Translations under genes and position numbers: made by a program
Part shown: positions 15,390 to 24,020 of the stretch, one piece after another
Layout of the letters: each line of letters starts with the position of its first letter
Numbering within the stretch: the first letter of the stretch is position 1
Source: Candidatus Saccharimonadota bacterium
GTDB lineage: Bacteria; Patescibacteriota; Saccharimonadia; Saccharimonadales; UBA4665
Length of the DNA stretch: 51,471 nt
Direction: 5' to 3'
NCBI GenBank assembly: GCA_020427985.1
Contig: JAGQNR010000005.1
Coordinates: 1-51,471 of the forward strand
The notes under the pieces: model-generated
What the model was told of the DNA's origin: nothing
What the model saw: the letters and a program-made list of their open reading frames with translations, nothing else
The model's database searches: none

Positions 15390-16373
15390 TCATGAACTTC
15401 TGACCGCGTAGACAATAGTCCGTTTGTTGAAACTTTTGGTCGAGCGATTATACGTTCCCGCACAAGTAATAAGGTTTAGCCCTTCGTCTTTATCCTCGTA
15501 CACACTAAAAAGCTTGCTCATATTTAGCTGGTCGGCCGCAATGGCTTCGGTGGCACGAACTTCGTAGGTAAGCACCGCCCCATCACCCTTGGTAATAGTT
15601 ATTTTGTCGCCCACCCCAAGCTTTTTGAGGCCCAAGAACACCCCGCCCCGCGTCAGCCCACTAACATGTCCATTAATGATAGATGCGCCCTTTTCTCCCG
15701 GCCGAACACTCCCCATATACCACCCCGTGTCATTGGTATTGCTTGGTGTCGCCATTTCACCATTTGCCAGCACTCCCATTTGTAGCACGCGAGCCCGAAC
15801 GCCAAGTTTGCTAATCGAAATTGTTTTAGGCAAATTGGGGGCCACGGTATAGGCTTTGACTGCTTTCGGGGTGACAGGTGTTTCAGCCGGTACAACGGCC
15901 CCGGTTGTGGTAGATTGCCCATCATCGGAGGGAGTATTCATGGTCGTTTGGGGCTGAGCAGCCACTTTTTGGACATACTTATTAGTCTGCCACGTATTAA
16001 TTGCTAATGCGCCCGTCACACTCAGTATAACGACAACAATGGCATACCGAGCCAACGCTGGTAATTTCGATTTGGGCGCCTGCTTAAGATGTACCTCACT
16101 AATAGGATTGTCTGACATTTTGGCCATGGGTTGCTCTATCGGTGTCGCTGGCACCAAAAAAGTGGGAGCCGGCAAAGCGCTATAACTTTTGGCCACCTGT
16201 CTACCGGTGTACTGCCTCCTCCGAGCCAAATTGGGCCGTGGTAATGGCGCAAAATTTCCCCTAGACGCTACCGGTACATTGCGAGTAAGCGGCCGAGCAA
16301 AACCGTCCAGACTGCCGCCAGGACTTCTTACCGGTTTTATACGCCACGCCAATGGCGTCGGTGAATTTTCCAT
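15390..16373 (-). CDS. Sortase
   Basis: The 327 residues comprise ~105 cytosolic residues rich in Pro/Arg, one membrane helix (about 109-127), a Thr/Pro linker, and a sortase beta-barrel from about 178. His236 (INGHVSG), Cys304 (LITCAGT) and Arg318 (NKRTIV) form the catalytic triad. Sortases cut a sorting motif and join the protein to the wall or to another subunit. The adjacent protein with VPNTG is the likely substrate. No ribosome-binding site is evident. The long cytosolic N-terminus is unusual. Confidence 0.92.
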   Translation of the reverse strand: MENSPTPLAWRIKPVRSPGGSLDGFARPLTRNVPVASRGNFAPLPRPNLARRRQYTGRQVAKSYSALPAPTFLVPATPIEQPMAKMSDNPISEVHLKQAPKSKLPALARYAIVVVILSVTGALAINTWQTNKYVQKVAAQPQTTMNTPSDDGQSTTTGAVVPAETPVTPKAVKAYTVAPNLPKTISISKLGVRARVLQMGVLANGEMATPSNTNDTGWYMGSVRPGEKGASIINGHVSGLTRGGVFLGLKKLGVGDKITITKGDGAVLTYEVRATEAIAADQLNMSKLFSVYEDKDEGLNLITCAGTYNRSTKSFNKRTIVYAVRSS

Positions 16374-16403
16374 TTTTAGTTTTTTGCTTTTACTTTATAG
16401 GCA

Positions 16404-16440
16404 CCCCTAGTATAGCATATATTGCAACAATACTAGAGGG
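16404..16440. repeat. Inverted repeat around the sortase -10 region
   Basis: CCCCTAGTAT (16404-16413) is mirrored by ATACTAGAGGG (16430-16440) with a single inserted base. The left arm includes the TATACT box (minus strand 16409-16414) in front of the sortase. It may be an operator; no T-run supports a terminator. Confidence 0.5.
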
Positions 16441-16451
16441 TATTTTATCGT

Positions 16452-18674
16452 TTATCTTGCCAAAAACTCGTCACGGTCAGTGTCAGACCTAAAATCATCT
16501 TCTTCGGCTGCTGTAGCTCCCCCAAACACCTGGTCCAAGCTATTTACCAGCACCTCACGTGGCCGGGAGCCGTCGGCTTGGCCAATAATACCTTGCTCTT
16601 CCATTTCCTCGATAAGTCGTGCGGCACGACCATAGCCAATGCGCAAACGACGCTGCAGTAAGCTCGTGCTGGCTTTGCGGTTTTCTATTACCACGCGTAC
16701 TGCGTCCTGGAACATAGCATCGTCGCCGTCACCGTTTGTGCCGCCATCCATGCTCATCACATTGCTGCCCTTGCCGAGCTGTACTGGCTGTGACACTACT
16801 TCATCGTTATAATCTGGAGCTCGTTGCATACGTATGAAGTCGTTCACCTTAGCCGCCTCGTCGTCGCTCACAAACGACGCTTGGACACGCTTTGGCTTCG
16901 GCATCTCACTGGTAAGGAACAGCATGTCACCACGGCCCAAAAGCTTTTCGGCACCCATTTGGTCAATGATGGTTCGACTATCTACCTGGCTCGCGGTTGT
17001 AAATGCAATGCGCGCCGGAACGTTCGCCTTAATCAGTCCGGTAATAACATCAACGCTCGGTCGCTGCGTTGCCAGTATAAGGTGAATACCGGCCGCACGA
17101 GCTTTTTGTGCCAGACGGACTATCAGCGCCTCAACATCACGCGCGGCCATCATCATTAGGTCAGACAGCTCGTCAATCACAATCACAATGTAGGGCATGC
17201 CCTCGTCATTTTTAAGGTTATTGTATTCCTCGATGTTACGCTTACCTACTTCGGCCATAGTCCGCAGTCGTCGCTCCATTTCTGCTACTGCCCACTTAAG
17301 GGCCGAGATGGTGCGCTCAGGCTCATGAATAACTGGGGTAAGTAGGTGCGGAATGTTGTTGTATGGTGTTAGCTCGACTTGCTTTGGGTCGACCAATATC
17401 AGCTTAAGGTCGCTCGGTGAGTTGCGGTAAAGCAAGCTCGTTAAGATGTCGTTAATCATTACCGACTTACCAGAACCAGTCTGGCCTGCCACCAAAAGAT
17501 GTGGCATGCGTGCCAAATCAGCAATCACTGGCTTGCCAACAATATCTTTACCAATCGCAAACGTCAACGGCCCCTTGGCGTCCTTCCATTCCTGAGAAAG
17601 CAGTACCGAGCTCAGGCGTACCACAGCCGGCTTAATATTTGGCACCTCTATACCAACCGCTTGCTTGCCAGGAATAGGCGCTTCCATACGAATATTGGTT
17701 GCAGCTAAATCAAGTGCCAAATTGTTTTCGAGGGCAGTGAGCTTGGTCAGTTTGACCCCCTTTGGTGGCTTGAGGGTATACTGGGTAACACGCGGACCAA
17801 TATTGGCGCCCTCCATCTCAACATCGAGGCTAAAGTTGCGGAACGTTTCTTTAATAAGCTGCGCTTTGCCCTCAACATCACCAGCATCGGCCCTGTCTTG
17901 CTTTTGGTCAAGCAGCGTAATGCTTGGGAATTCCCAATTCGGATCGCTGGCAGCCGTTAGGGCTTCGTGGTCTTCAGTAGAGGTAAGCTTTTGAGCAGTG
18001 TTTTTGAGACTTACCATGCGCGGAGATTCCGGCTGATCACCGCGCCCGTGGTGCACAACTGGTACTCCCTCGTTCATTTTAAAACTCGTTTCGGGTGCTG
18101 GTTTTAGGCTTGCAAGTTCCTCGTCATCTTTTTCGGGACGTTTAAACAAATCTTTTATGCGTAGCAACACACTAGGTGATATGCCAAACGCAAAAAAGAA
18201 TGCCAATAGGCCAAAGGCAAAAAATAGCAAGCTGGCTGGTATTTTGTCGAGCGCGCCGAGCACCATGTCTCCAACTGCACCACCTATCTTGCCACCGTCA
18301 CCCCCTTGGGCCACCGCTGTACCTGGCGCTGGTGTTTTTGAAAATGCGGTAAAAAACCAGGCAGAAATCATCACCAAAAAGGCGTACATGCTAAATACTC
18401 TACCTTTTGGCACACGGTGGTCCTCGTTAGTGAATTTGTAGTACCCCCAGTACAATAGTGAAATGGGTACCAGCCATGCACCCCACCCAATCAACCATGC
18501 TACCGCGTCAAATAATCCAGTCGGCAAAGACCCACCGGTATTAAACCCGCCCAAGACGATAAATATCGCCAGCAGCACAAATACTACGGCCAAAATGTAC
18601 CCCACAACTGGAGAGGGCTCTCGTACTTGGGGCTCGGGTTTTTTGCGACTACGTGTTTGTTTCTTTTTAGCCAT
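16452..18674 (-). CDS. ftsK: FtsK/SpoIIIE DNA translocase
   Basis: The 740-residue protein has four to five membrane helices in the first ~180 residues and a short linker. The RecA-like motor has Walker A GQTGSGKS near residue 400 and Walker B IVIDELSDLMM. A C-terminal winged-helix gamma domain (RRLRIGYGRAARLIEEMEEQ) follows. FtsK pumps chromosome ends through the division septum. A TATACT box lies about 14 bases before the ATG. It is downstream of the ParB/sulfiredoxin-like and 82-residue genes, possibly in the same transcription unit. Confidence 0.97.
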   Translation of the reverse strand: MAKKKQTRSRKKPEPQVREPSPVVGYILAVVFVLLAIFIVLGGFNTGGSLPTGLFDAVAWLIGWGAWLVPISLLYWGYYKFTNEDHRVPKGRVFSMYAFLVMISAWFFTAFSKTPAPGTAVAQGGDGGKIGGAVGDMVLGALDKIPASLLFFAFGLLAFFFAFGISPSVLLRIKDLFKRPEKDDEELASLKPAPETSFKMNEGVPVVHHGRGDQPESPRMVSLKNTAQKLTSTEDHEALTAASDPNWEFPSITLLDQKQDRADAGDVEGKAQLIKETFRNFSLDVEMEGANIGPRVTQYTLKPPKGVKLTKLTALENNLALDLAATNIRMEAPIPGKQAVGIEVPNIKPAVVRLSSVLLSQEWKDAKGPLTFAIGKDIVGKPVIADLARMPHLLVAGQTGSGKSVMINDILTSLLYRNSPSDLKLILVDPKQVELTPYNNIPHLLTPVIHEPERTISALKWAVAEMERRLRTMAEVGKRNIEEYNNLKNDEGMPYIVIVIDELSDLMMMAARDVEALIVRLAQKARAAGIHLILATQRPSVDVITGLIKANVPARIAFTTASQVDSRTIIDQMGAEKLLGRGDMLFLTSEMPKPKRVQASFVSDDEAAKVNDFIRMQRAPDYNDEVVSQPVQLGKGSNVMSMDGGTNGDGDDAMFQDAVRVVIENRKASTSLLQRRLRIGYGRAARLIEEMEEQGIIGQADGSRPREVLVNSLDQVFGGATAAEEDDFRSDTDRDEFLAR

Positions 18675-18712
18675 AAGTTGTTTTATAGTATACCTTTTTT
18701 TGCGAGAGCCGT

Positions 18713-18961
18713 CTACTGGGGTGGCGGCAATTTTTTTACCTGTTCCCGGGCCCAGTTTAGTTCGTCCGCATTAACTGGTTCGCCTCTTTCTCTGGCTGCC
18801 AGCATACTACGCAGTGTCTCGAGCGCGTCATAGGCCACTGGCGTATCGGGTGTAAGAACGGGCTTGTTGGTGTCTACGCCTTCACTGTCGTACCATTCAA
18901 GCAGTGTCTCTTTGAGCGGCTTTGGGTCACGCTCTGGCGAGCTGTCGATTGGTTTGGCCAC
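18713..18961 (-). CDS. Hypothetical 82-residue acidic protein
   Basis: It starts at GTG 18961 with GGAG 7 bases upstream, overlapping the end of the preceding gene, and is therefore probably coupled to it. The sequence is charged, soluble and Pro-rich at both ends (LKETLLEWYDSEGVD, ending VKKLPPPQ). No family is recognised. It may be a partner of the ParB/sulfiredoxin-like protein. Confidence 0.6.
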   Translation of the reverse strand: MAKPIDSSPERDPKPLKETLLEWYDSEGVDTNKPVLTPDTPVAYDALETLRSMLAARERGEPVNADELNWAREQVKKLPPPQ

Positions 18962-18964
18962 AAG

Positions 18965-19477
18965 CTATCTCCTTCCCCTAAATACAATTGTGTGTTCGCC
19001 CGTTGCAATGCCCTCATATCGAGGCATCTCGGCAGTCGTTTTTGGCCCAATAATATCGACTTGCACTGTGCGCTGTCCCTCCATAAACGCTCGCAAAAGC
19101 CGATGTCGTCCCTGTCCCCCCTCATAGACAATAGTGTCATCTGCTAGCAAAAAGGGCTCAACAACAATTGGGTCTTTTGAATCATATTCCTTCGGCGCAG
19201 TAAGCGTCAGGGCATGTGCCAGACTGGATATGCCTTTGCCATTTGGGAGCGACTTGTAGTGAACAGTATCAAGCAAATCGTTAAATCCAGACAATGCCAT
19301 AATCTTGTTTGTCGAAAGCAAAAAATTACGTTTTATGGTGTATCGTGGGCCATATCCTCCCCTAATATCACGCGAGTCAATGAAGGCTTTGCCTGCAAGG
19401 TTATCGTATTCCTCTGCCGTTAGCAGTTCGGCGGGATGTGTCTTAGGCGCTTTGTTTCTGTGCGTAATAAATTTCAT
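18965..19477 (-). CDS. ParB/sulfiredoxin-like domain protein
   Basis: This 170-residue soluble protein contains YEGGQGRHRLLRAFMEGQ near residue 118, close to the dGxHRxxAa motif of the ParB/Srx nucleotide-binding fold. The fold is used by CTP-dependent clamps and by some nucleases and kinases. There is no helix-turn-helix after it, so it is not a full ParB. A strong promoter lies upstream (19514-19543), the 82-residue gene follows, then ftsK. A DNA-related task is only suggested by the context. Confidence 0.5.
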   Translation of the reverse strand: MKFITHRNKAPKTHPAELLTAEEYDNLAGKAFIDSRDIRGGYGPRYTIKRNFLLSTNKIMALSGFNDLLDTVHYKSLPNGKGISSLAHALTLTAPKEYDSKDPIVVEPFLLADDTIVYEGGQGRHRLLRAFMEGQRTVQVDIIGPKTTAEMPRYEGIATGEHTIVFRGRR

Positions 19478-19513
19478 ATGAATTTTGCTGTTTGTTTTTA
19501 CTGTACCTTATTA

Positions 19514-19543
19514 ATTATAGCACATATACTGTGGTTTTGTCAA
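19514..19543 (-). promoter_or_regulatory. Near-consensus promoter for the ParB/Srx-like gene
   Basis: TTGACA (19538-19543) and TATAAT (19514-19519) are 18 bases apart on the minus strand, with TGC before the -10 box. It belongs to the TTGACAAAA group described in the findings. Confidence 0.85.
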
Positions 19544-19613
19544 TAGTTTGGCAAATGAATACACAAAAAGAGACCCTATTTTAGAGCCCCTTTAGTTGCG
19601 TAAGCGAGGCGGT

Positions 19614-19991
19614 TTAGCCGTTGTACTGAGTGCGGTCAAACTTTAGGAGTGCTGGCAGTGGGAATAGTATCACTGATACCCAAAACCATAGCCCTCGGTT
19701 ATAGCGCTTTGCCATTTCGTAAATAACATATTGGCTTACAAACGGTACAAAAAGCGCAGCCAAGAACCAACCAACACTTAATTTGGCAATCTCGGTCATA
19801 ACATAAGTGTTATAAAATGGTACAATCGCTGCCCAGCCTGGCTTGCCAGCGCGCTGAAATAGCTTCCACATAACAATAATGCCCGGCACAACTACCAGTA
19901 GAAGCACTAGTAGACAAAAGATACCAACGCCAGCCATGACACCACTACTTATCTCTAGATTGGTGGTTTGCATGTAGTATGAATCGTCCAT
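19614..19991 (-). CDS. DUF5684-like membrane protein
   Basis: This 125-residue protein has about three hydrophobic segments. It shows the characteristic run MWKLFQRAGKPGWAAIVPFY between helices 1 and 2, and ends in a charged KFDRTQYNG. ATG 19991 is used because AAAGGAG precedes it by 4-5 bases. The next gene encodes a paralog. The function of the family is unknown; membrane-resident and small. Confidence 0.75.
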   Translation of the reverse strand: MDDSYYMQTTNLEISSGVMAGVGIFCLLVLLLVVVPGIIVMWKLFQRAGKPGWAAIVPFYNTYVMTEIAKLSVGWFLAALFVPFVSQYVIYEMAKRYNRGLWFWVSVILFPLPALLKFDRTQYNG

Positions 19992-20068
19992 AGTACTCCT
20001 TTGCACGGTGTGTAATTAATAATGTCATTGGCATACTGCTGGGTAGCGGTACCGTCAATGCCTATGCG

Positions 20069-20686
20069 TTACTGTACTGGGCTTTGTGGAGGTGTCTGGT
20101 TTTGCCCTGGGTTGGGCGTAGGTGTCGGTACTGCATAGGGCTGTTGTGCTGGTGCTATTCCTGGAGCTGGCGCTGGTGCTATTCCTGGAGCTGGCGCTGG
20201 TGCTATTCCTGGAGCTGGCGCTGGTGCTACTGGGTTGTTTGTAGCGAGTACTCCACCAGTATAGTTGGCCTTATCAGCCAAAAACACTGCAACAATCGGC
20301 AGCAAAATGTAGGCCGCCCAAAAACCAAATCCGCGGTCGTATTGTTTGATGAAATGAATCAAAATAAAAAGGCCAAACCCAGCACCCACTAGCGACAACA
20401 ATCCGTCAATTGGCCTGCCAAACAGGTACCCCGAGAATCCTGCTGCACCTGCTACAACACCCATCCAAAGCGGCTTTTTGGCAATCTCGGCCATCACAAC
20501 GCCAGAGTACACAGGCACAATTACTGACCAACCTGGCTTGCCCGCCTTTTGATAGAGCTTCCAGGTAGCAATGAGTAGAGGAACCACATAAAATAGCACA
20601 ATGAGTAACACCATAATTGCTATAACGGCCCCAATAGCACCATCGCTGGCCGTTGTTTGTGTTGCGCCCGGATAGTCGTAATCCAT
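20069..20686 (-). CDS. DUF5684-like membrane protein with Pro-Ala repeat tail
   Basis: The 205 residues contain several hydrophobic helices and the motif ATWKLYQKAGKPGWSVIVPV. A ~60-residue tail follows, made of the octapeptide PAPAPGIA repeated three times, then a Pro/Gln-rich end. The tail is presumably unstructured and could span or contact the envelope. AAGGAG precedes the ATG by 5-6 bases. It is paralogous to the 125-residue protein next to it; the two probably arose by duplication. Confidence 0.75.
   Translation of the reverse strand: MDYDYPGATQTTASDGAIGAVIAIMVLLIVLFYVVPLLIATWKLYQKAGKPGWSVIVPVYSGVVMAEIAKKPLWMGVVAGAAGFSGYLFGRPIDGLLSLVGAGFGLFILIHFIKQYDRGFGFWAAYILLPIVAVFLADKANYTGGVLATNNPVAPAPAPGIAPAPAPGIAPAPAPGIAPAQQPYAVPTPTPNPGQNQTPPQSPVQ
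20151..20222 (+). repeat. 24-base tandem repeat, three perfect copies
   Basis: GGTGCTATTCCTGGAGCTGGCGCT-type units occur three times without mismatch, with a further partial copy. They encode the Pro-Ala octapeptides. Identical DNA copies imply recent expansion, and copy number may vary between strains without breaking the frame. Confidence 0.92.
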
Positions 20687-20753
20687 ATCTACTCCTTATT
20701 TAGCTGTTTGAGTACATCGTACGATTACCGCTTGTGTTTGTCAACAAAGTGCT

Positions 20754-22871
20754 TTAGTCAACTCGTGGGTCTTGGTTAAGCAGTCGCTCACGCATTTCCT
20801 GGAATCGTGCCTGCTGCTCGGCAGCAACTTGCTCGGGTGTTTTTTGTGGTGGTTCGGGTTTGGCAGCCTGCTTTGGATTTGCTGTCTCTGATTTTCCACC
20901 AACAATGTTGACCACCGGAATGACAATTGGGCTACGGCCCGTTTGCTCAAACAAGTAGTGCGTAACGTGGTCTTTAAGCTCAGCCTTAAAACGATCGAGG
21001 TCTATGCGCTTGTAACGTTGTTGGACTGCTCGGCGCACCTCGTTACGGAGTCCGTTGATGATTTCTTCTTGCTCGCGCATGTAAATAAACCCACGGCTAA
21101 TAATATCGGGACTCGTCATAAGATTGCCCGATTTCTTGTCTATAGTAAGCACTACGGCAACCAGACCCTCTTCGGCCAACAAGACGCGGTCTTTGACCAC
21201 AACGTTGTTCACAATCGCACCAGTTTGGTCGACAAGTATCGTGCCGTTGGGTATTTCGCCAATCACTTCCATGCTATCGGAGGTGAGAGCAATTACTTCA
21301 CCATTGACCGCATTAACCGTGTTCCGGCGAGGAATTCCCTGCTCAATCGCTAGTTCAATGTGTCGTTGCTTCACGCGGTAGGCACCATAGATTGGGATGA
21401 AAAATTTTGGCTTAGTCATCTGAATCATCTCGGCGTATTCATCTTGGCTCGCGTGACCAGAAACGTGCAAAGGTCCTACCTTGTCTAGTTCATGGTTACG
21501 ATGCTCGAACACATGTACGTTCTTGCGCACCAAATCATCAACCATCTGACCAATGAGCGCATCGTTGCCGCTCTCGGGAATTGGGGTTGAACTTAGAATC
21601 ACGGTGTCTTGTTCTTTGAGCTTAACATGACGATGTTCACCGTTAGCCATACGCTGCAAAGCGCTGCTTGGCTCACCCTGGCTACCCGTACAGATCACCA
21701 CCACCTTATCATCGGTCTGTGCACCTACTGTTGCGATTGGAATAAAAGTGCCTTTTGGAATCTTCATAAATCCATGGCGCACTGCCATTTCAAGCGTACT
21801 GACCATGCTGCGGCCATCAATGGCGACCTTGCGGCCGTGGTGTACGGCGGCATTTACAATCATCTGGATACGATTCATGTTTGTACTAAACACCCCAACA
21901 AATATTCGTCCCGGTGCTTGGTTCATAATGTCAACAAAGCTCTGTTCGATAGTACTCTCAGACGGCGTCCGACCAGCACGTTCTACGGTTGTGCTCTCGC
22001 TAAGCAGTGCCAAAACGCCCTCATCGCCGAGCTGTTTAAGACGCTCCATATCGGTTCGTTCATGGTCAAGCGGGTTGGGATCAAACCGGAAGTCCCCGGT
22101 GTTAATAATACGACCAACTGGCGTGTCAATAATTACACAGGTGCTGCCAGGAATAGAGTGCGTAACACGAACAAGTTCGACATAAAACTCACCGACCTTT
22201 AGCCGTTCGTGAGTGTCTTCGTTCATCATAACCGTCTGTAGTTCAAACCCTTCGGGCATAGGCAGCCCAAAGTTTTCAAAAATCTCTTCAACACGGCCAA
22301 TCGTGAACTTTGAACCGTATATCGGTGCCGGGAACTGCGGCACAATATGTGGCAAGCCACCAATGTGGTCAAGGTGTCCGTGGGTAATAACATAGGCACG
22401 CAACTTATGGCGAATCTGTTCTAGATAAGCCGTGTCTGCCACCCCATAGTTAATGCCTGGCAGGTCAACACTCAAATCGTTGCCACAGTCAATAATAACT
22501 GCATCATTTATATATTCAACAAGCATCATGTTTTTGCTACCACCGCCGTCCATGCCGCCTAGGCCAATAATCTTCAGCCGGGGTGAATCGTCGATAAAGT
22601 TGGCCCGTCGCTTCTCGTCGACTTGTGCTGGCATCCATTGATTCGCCACACGCTGCGCATCCATTTGGGTACGCTTTTGGGCACGCACGGCCGCACCGCG
22701 ACTCACGGTAGGTTTTTTGTCACCGTTTTGATTCTGGATGCCGTTGTTCTGGCGAGCATTACCATTGTTTTTACCGCGGGATTGGTTTCTTCCTCTGTTA
22801 CCTTCACTTCGCTGGCCACTGCGTGGTCGCCTGTCTCTTGTCTGTTGATTCTTATCTCTGTTGTTATCCAT
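20754..22871 (-). CDS. rnj: Ribonuclease J
   Basis: The 705 residues include ~95 N-terminal residues rich in Asn, Arg, Gln and Lys, unstructured and likely RNA-binding. The metallo-beta-lactamase core has the zinc motif THGHLDHIGG. The beta-CASP region includes TGSQGEPSSALQRM, followed by HVSGHASQ and a C-terminal domain to about 640. RNase J combines 5'-exonuclease and endonuclease activity in mRNA decay. GGAG precedes the ATG by 8-9 bases. The ~35-residue Pro/Gln tail after NIVGGKSE is an extra. Confidence 0.96.
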   Translation of the reverse strand: MDNNRDKNQQTRDRRPRSGQRSEGNRGRNQSRGKNNGNARQNNGIQNQNGDKKPTVSRGAAVRAQKRTQMDAQRVANQWMPAQVDEKRRANFIDDSPRLKIIGLGGMDGGGSKNMMLVEYINDAVIIDCGNDLSVDLPGINYGVADTAYLEQIRHKLRAYVITHGHLDHIGGLPHIVPQFPAPIYGSKFTIGRVEEIFENFGLPMPEGFELQTVMMNEDTHERLKVGEFYVELVRVTHSIPGSTCVIIDTPVGRIINTGDFRFDPNPLDHERTDMERLKQLGDEGVLALLSESTTVERAGRTPSESTIEQSFVDIMNQAPGRIFVGVFSTNMNRIQMIVNAAVHHGRKVAIDGRSMVSTLEMAVRHGFMKIPKGTFIPIATVGAQTDDKVVVICTGSQGEPSSALQRMANGEHRHVKLKEQDTVILSSTPIPESGNDALIGQMVDDLVRKNVHVFEHRNHELDKVGPLHVSGHASQDEYAEMIQMTKPKFFIPIYGAYRVKQRHIELAIEQGIPRRNTVNAVNGEVIALTSDSMEVIGEIPNGTILVDQTGAIVNNVVVKDRVLLAEEGLVAVVLTIDKKSGNLMTSPDIISRGFIYMREQEEIINGLRNEVRRAVQQRYKRIDLDRFKAELKDHVTHYLFEQTGRSPIVIPVVNIVGGKSETANPKQAAKPEPPQKTPEQVAAEQQARFQEMRERLLNQDPRVD

Positions 22872-22931
22872 AGTTTTTCTCCTTTTCTATGTCGGTGTCG
22901 TTTCGGGTCGAGCAATCTTATTACTTTTTAA

Positions 22932-22959
22932 GAGATTCCTTCGCTTCGGTCGAAATGAC
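22932..22959 (+). repeat. Interspersed short repeat in the rnj-UDG gap
   Basis: GAGATTCCTTCGCTTCGGTC followed by GAAATGAC resembles a short dispersed repeat common in environmental bacterial genomes. A decayed relative lies near 42779-42804. No coding role. Confidence 0.45.
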
Positions 22960-22964
22960 TGTTG

Positions 22965-23594
22965 TTATTTACTTACAGTATCCTTAATTTTCTTTAGTAT
23001 TGCTGGAATTTGGCTGAAATCGTCCAATAGCATTTGACGCATACCCCCGTTATATAATGCCGCTGCCGGATGATAGAGCGGCAGTACCACGACGGCAAAA
23101 TTATTGGTTTTGTCATCATGGAACTGGAGCTTTAGCCGCTTTGGCTTACCGTGATCTTTGCTAATATGTAGGTCGGGCACAAAACAGCCACCACTATGCC
23201 GCCCAAGTGTCACAATTATTTTAGGTTGAATAATCTCTAGTTGTTCTTGTAGATACGGTAGAAAGGCTCTCTTTTCCTCAGGCAGTGGATCGCGGTTGTT
23301 TGGTGGTCGGTACTTCACAATGTTTGTAATATAAATGTCCTGGCGCTTCAAGCCGATACTCTCCAACATCTCATCCAGGAATCTACCGCTCGCCCCTACA
23401 AATGGCTTCCCTTGCAAATCTTCTTGCTTACCTGGTGCCTCACCAATGAAAAGCACTTCAGCGTTTGGATTACCGTCACCAAACACCAATTGCGTCGCCT
23501 GAGAAGCAAGTCCTGGCGTGATGCCAGAGGCCTCAATCTCTGACTTTAACTGGTCAAGTCGTTTTCTGTTGTCGATGATTTTATCGTTGAGCAT
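22965..23594 (-). CDS. Uracil-DNA glycosylase, family 4-like, without Fe-S cysteines
   Basis: The 209 residues carry motif A GEAPGKQEDLQGKPFVG and the C-terminal LYHPAAAL motif of family 4/5 uracil-DNA glycosylases, which remove uracil from DNA in base-excision repair. The only cysteine is in SGGCFVPD; the four cysteines that bind the 4Fe-4S cluster in family 4 are absent. This includes the N-terminal CxxC-like region, which reads SGITPGLASQ here. The ATG is followed by LNDK, repeated at the end of the upstream gene. Confidence 0.88.
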   Translation of the reverse strand: MLNDKIIDNRKRLDQLKSEIEASGITPGLASQATQLVFGDGNPNAEVLFIGEAPGKQEDLQGKPFVGASGRFLDEMLESIGLKRQDIYITNIVKYRPPNNRDPLPEEKRAFLPYLQEQLEIIQPKIIVTLGRHSGGCFVPDLHISKDHGKPKRLKLQFHDDKTNNFAVVVLPLYHPAAALYNGGMRQMLLDDFSQIPAILKKIKDTVSK

Positions 23595-23612
23595 TAATCA
23601 TTGAGCCTTACT

Positions 23613-23966
23613 TTATCGTTTATCATTGAGCTTGTTGACTGTCTTCTGCAGAATCATAGGGATAGATTGACACTCTTCTTTGAGCTGTAATCCGATAGTT
23701 CCTGGCTGAAGTTGTTCGATGAGCTGAAACCAATATTTTGTTTCAGCTGTTTCCTTTTTAGCGATGTAGATTTTGTTCCTAAAATCAAGTTTTGAACTTG
23801 CATTAATTGCCTTACAGTAATTCGCTCCGACACTAGCAACAGAACGTGTAGCCTGGTCAATCATGGAACGAGGTATGCTAGCTGTACTCACGCACTTTAT
23901 CGTAGACGCAGCAAACAAAACCAATTTCTCTTGTAGTTGCTGTGCTTTAGTGACATTTTCTTCCAT
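23613..23966 (-). CDS. Four-helix-bundle (23S rRNA intervening-sequence type) protein
   Basis: This 117-residue protein shows the family pattern: a first helix, SMIDQATRSVASVGANYCKA, then FRNKIYIAKKETAETKYWFQ. Such proteins are common in CPR genomes and in intervening sequences of 23S rRNA in other bacteria; their function is unknown. Its end and the start of the glycosylase gene carry an imperfect direct repeat (TTATCGTT and ATCATTGAGC occurring twice). Confidence 0.85.
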   Translation of the reverse strand: MEENVTKAQQLQEKLVLFAASTIKCVSTASIPRSMIDQATRSVASVGANYCKAINASSKLDFRNKIYIAKKETAETKYWFQLIEQLQPGTIGLQLKEECQSIPMILQKTVNKLNDKR

Positions 23967-24020
23967 GTGCTACCTGAAAAATGATCAATTAATGCTCGAT
24001 GGTCAAAGCTGAATGTTCAA

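Noticed and set aside
21609-22202. 197-codon ORF antisense to RNase J
   Set aside because: It is the complement of conserved RNase J sequence with unlikely composition and no ribosome-binding site; the same applies to other antisense ORFs over pnp, ftsK and truB.
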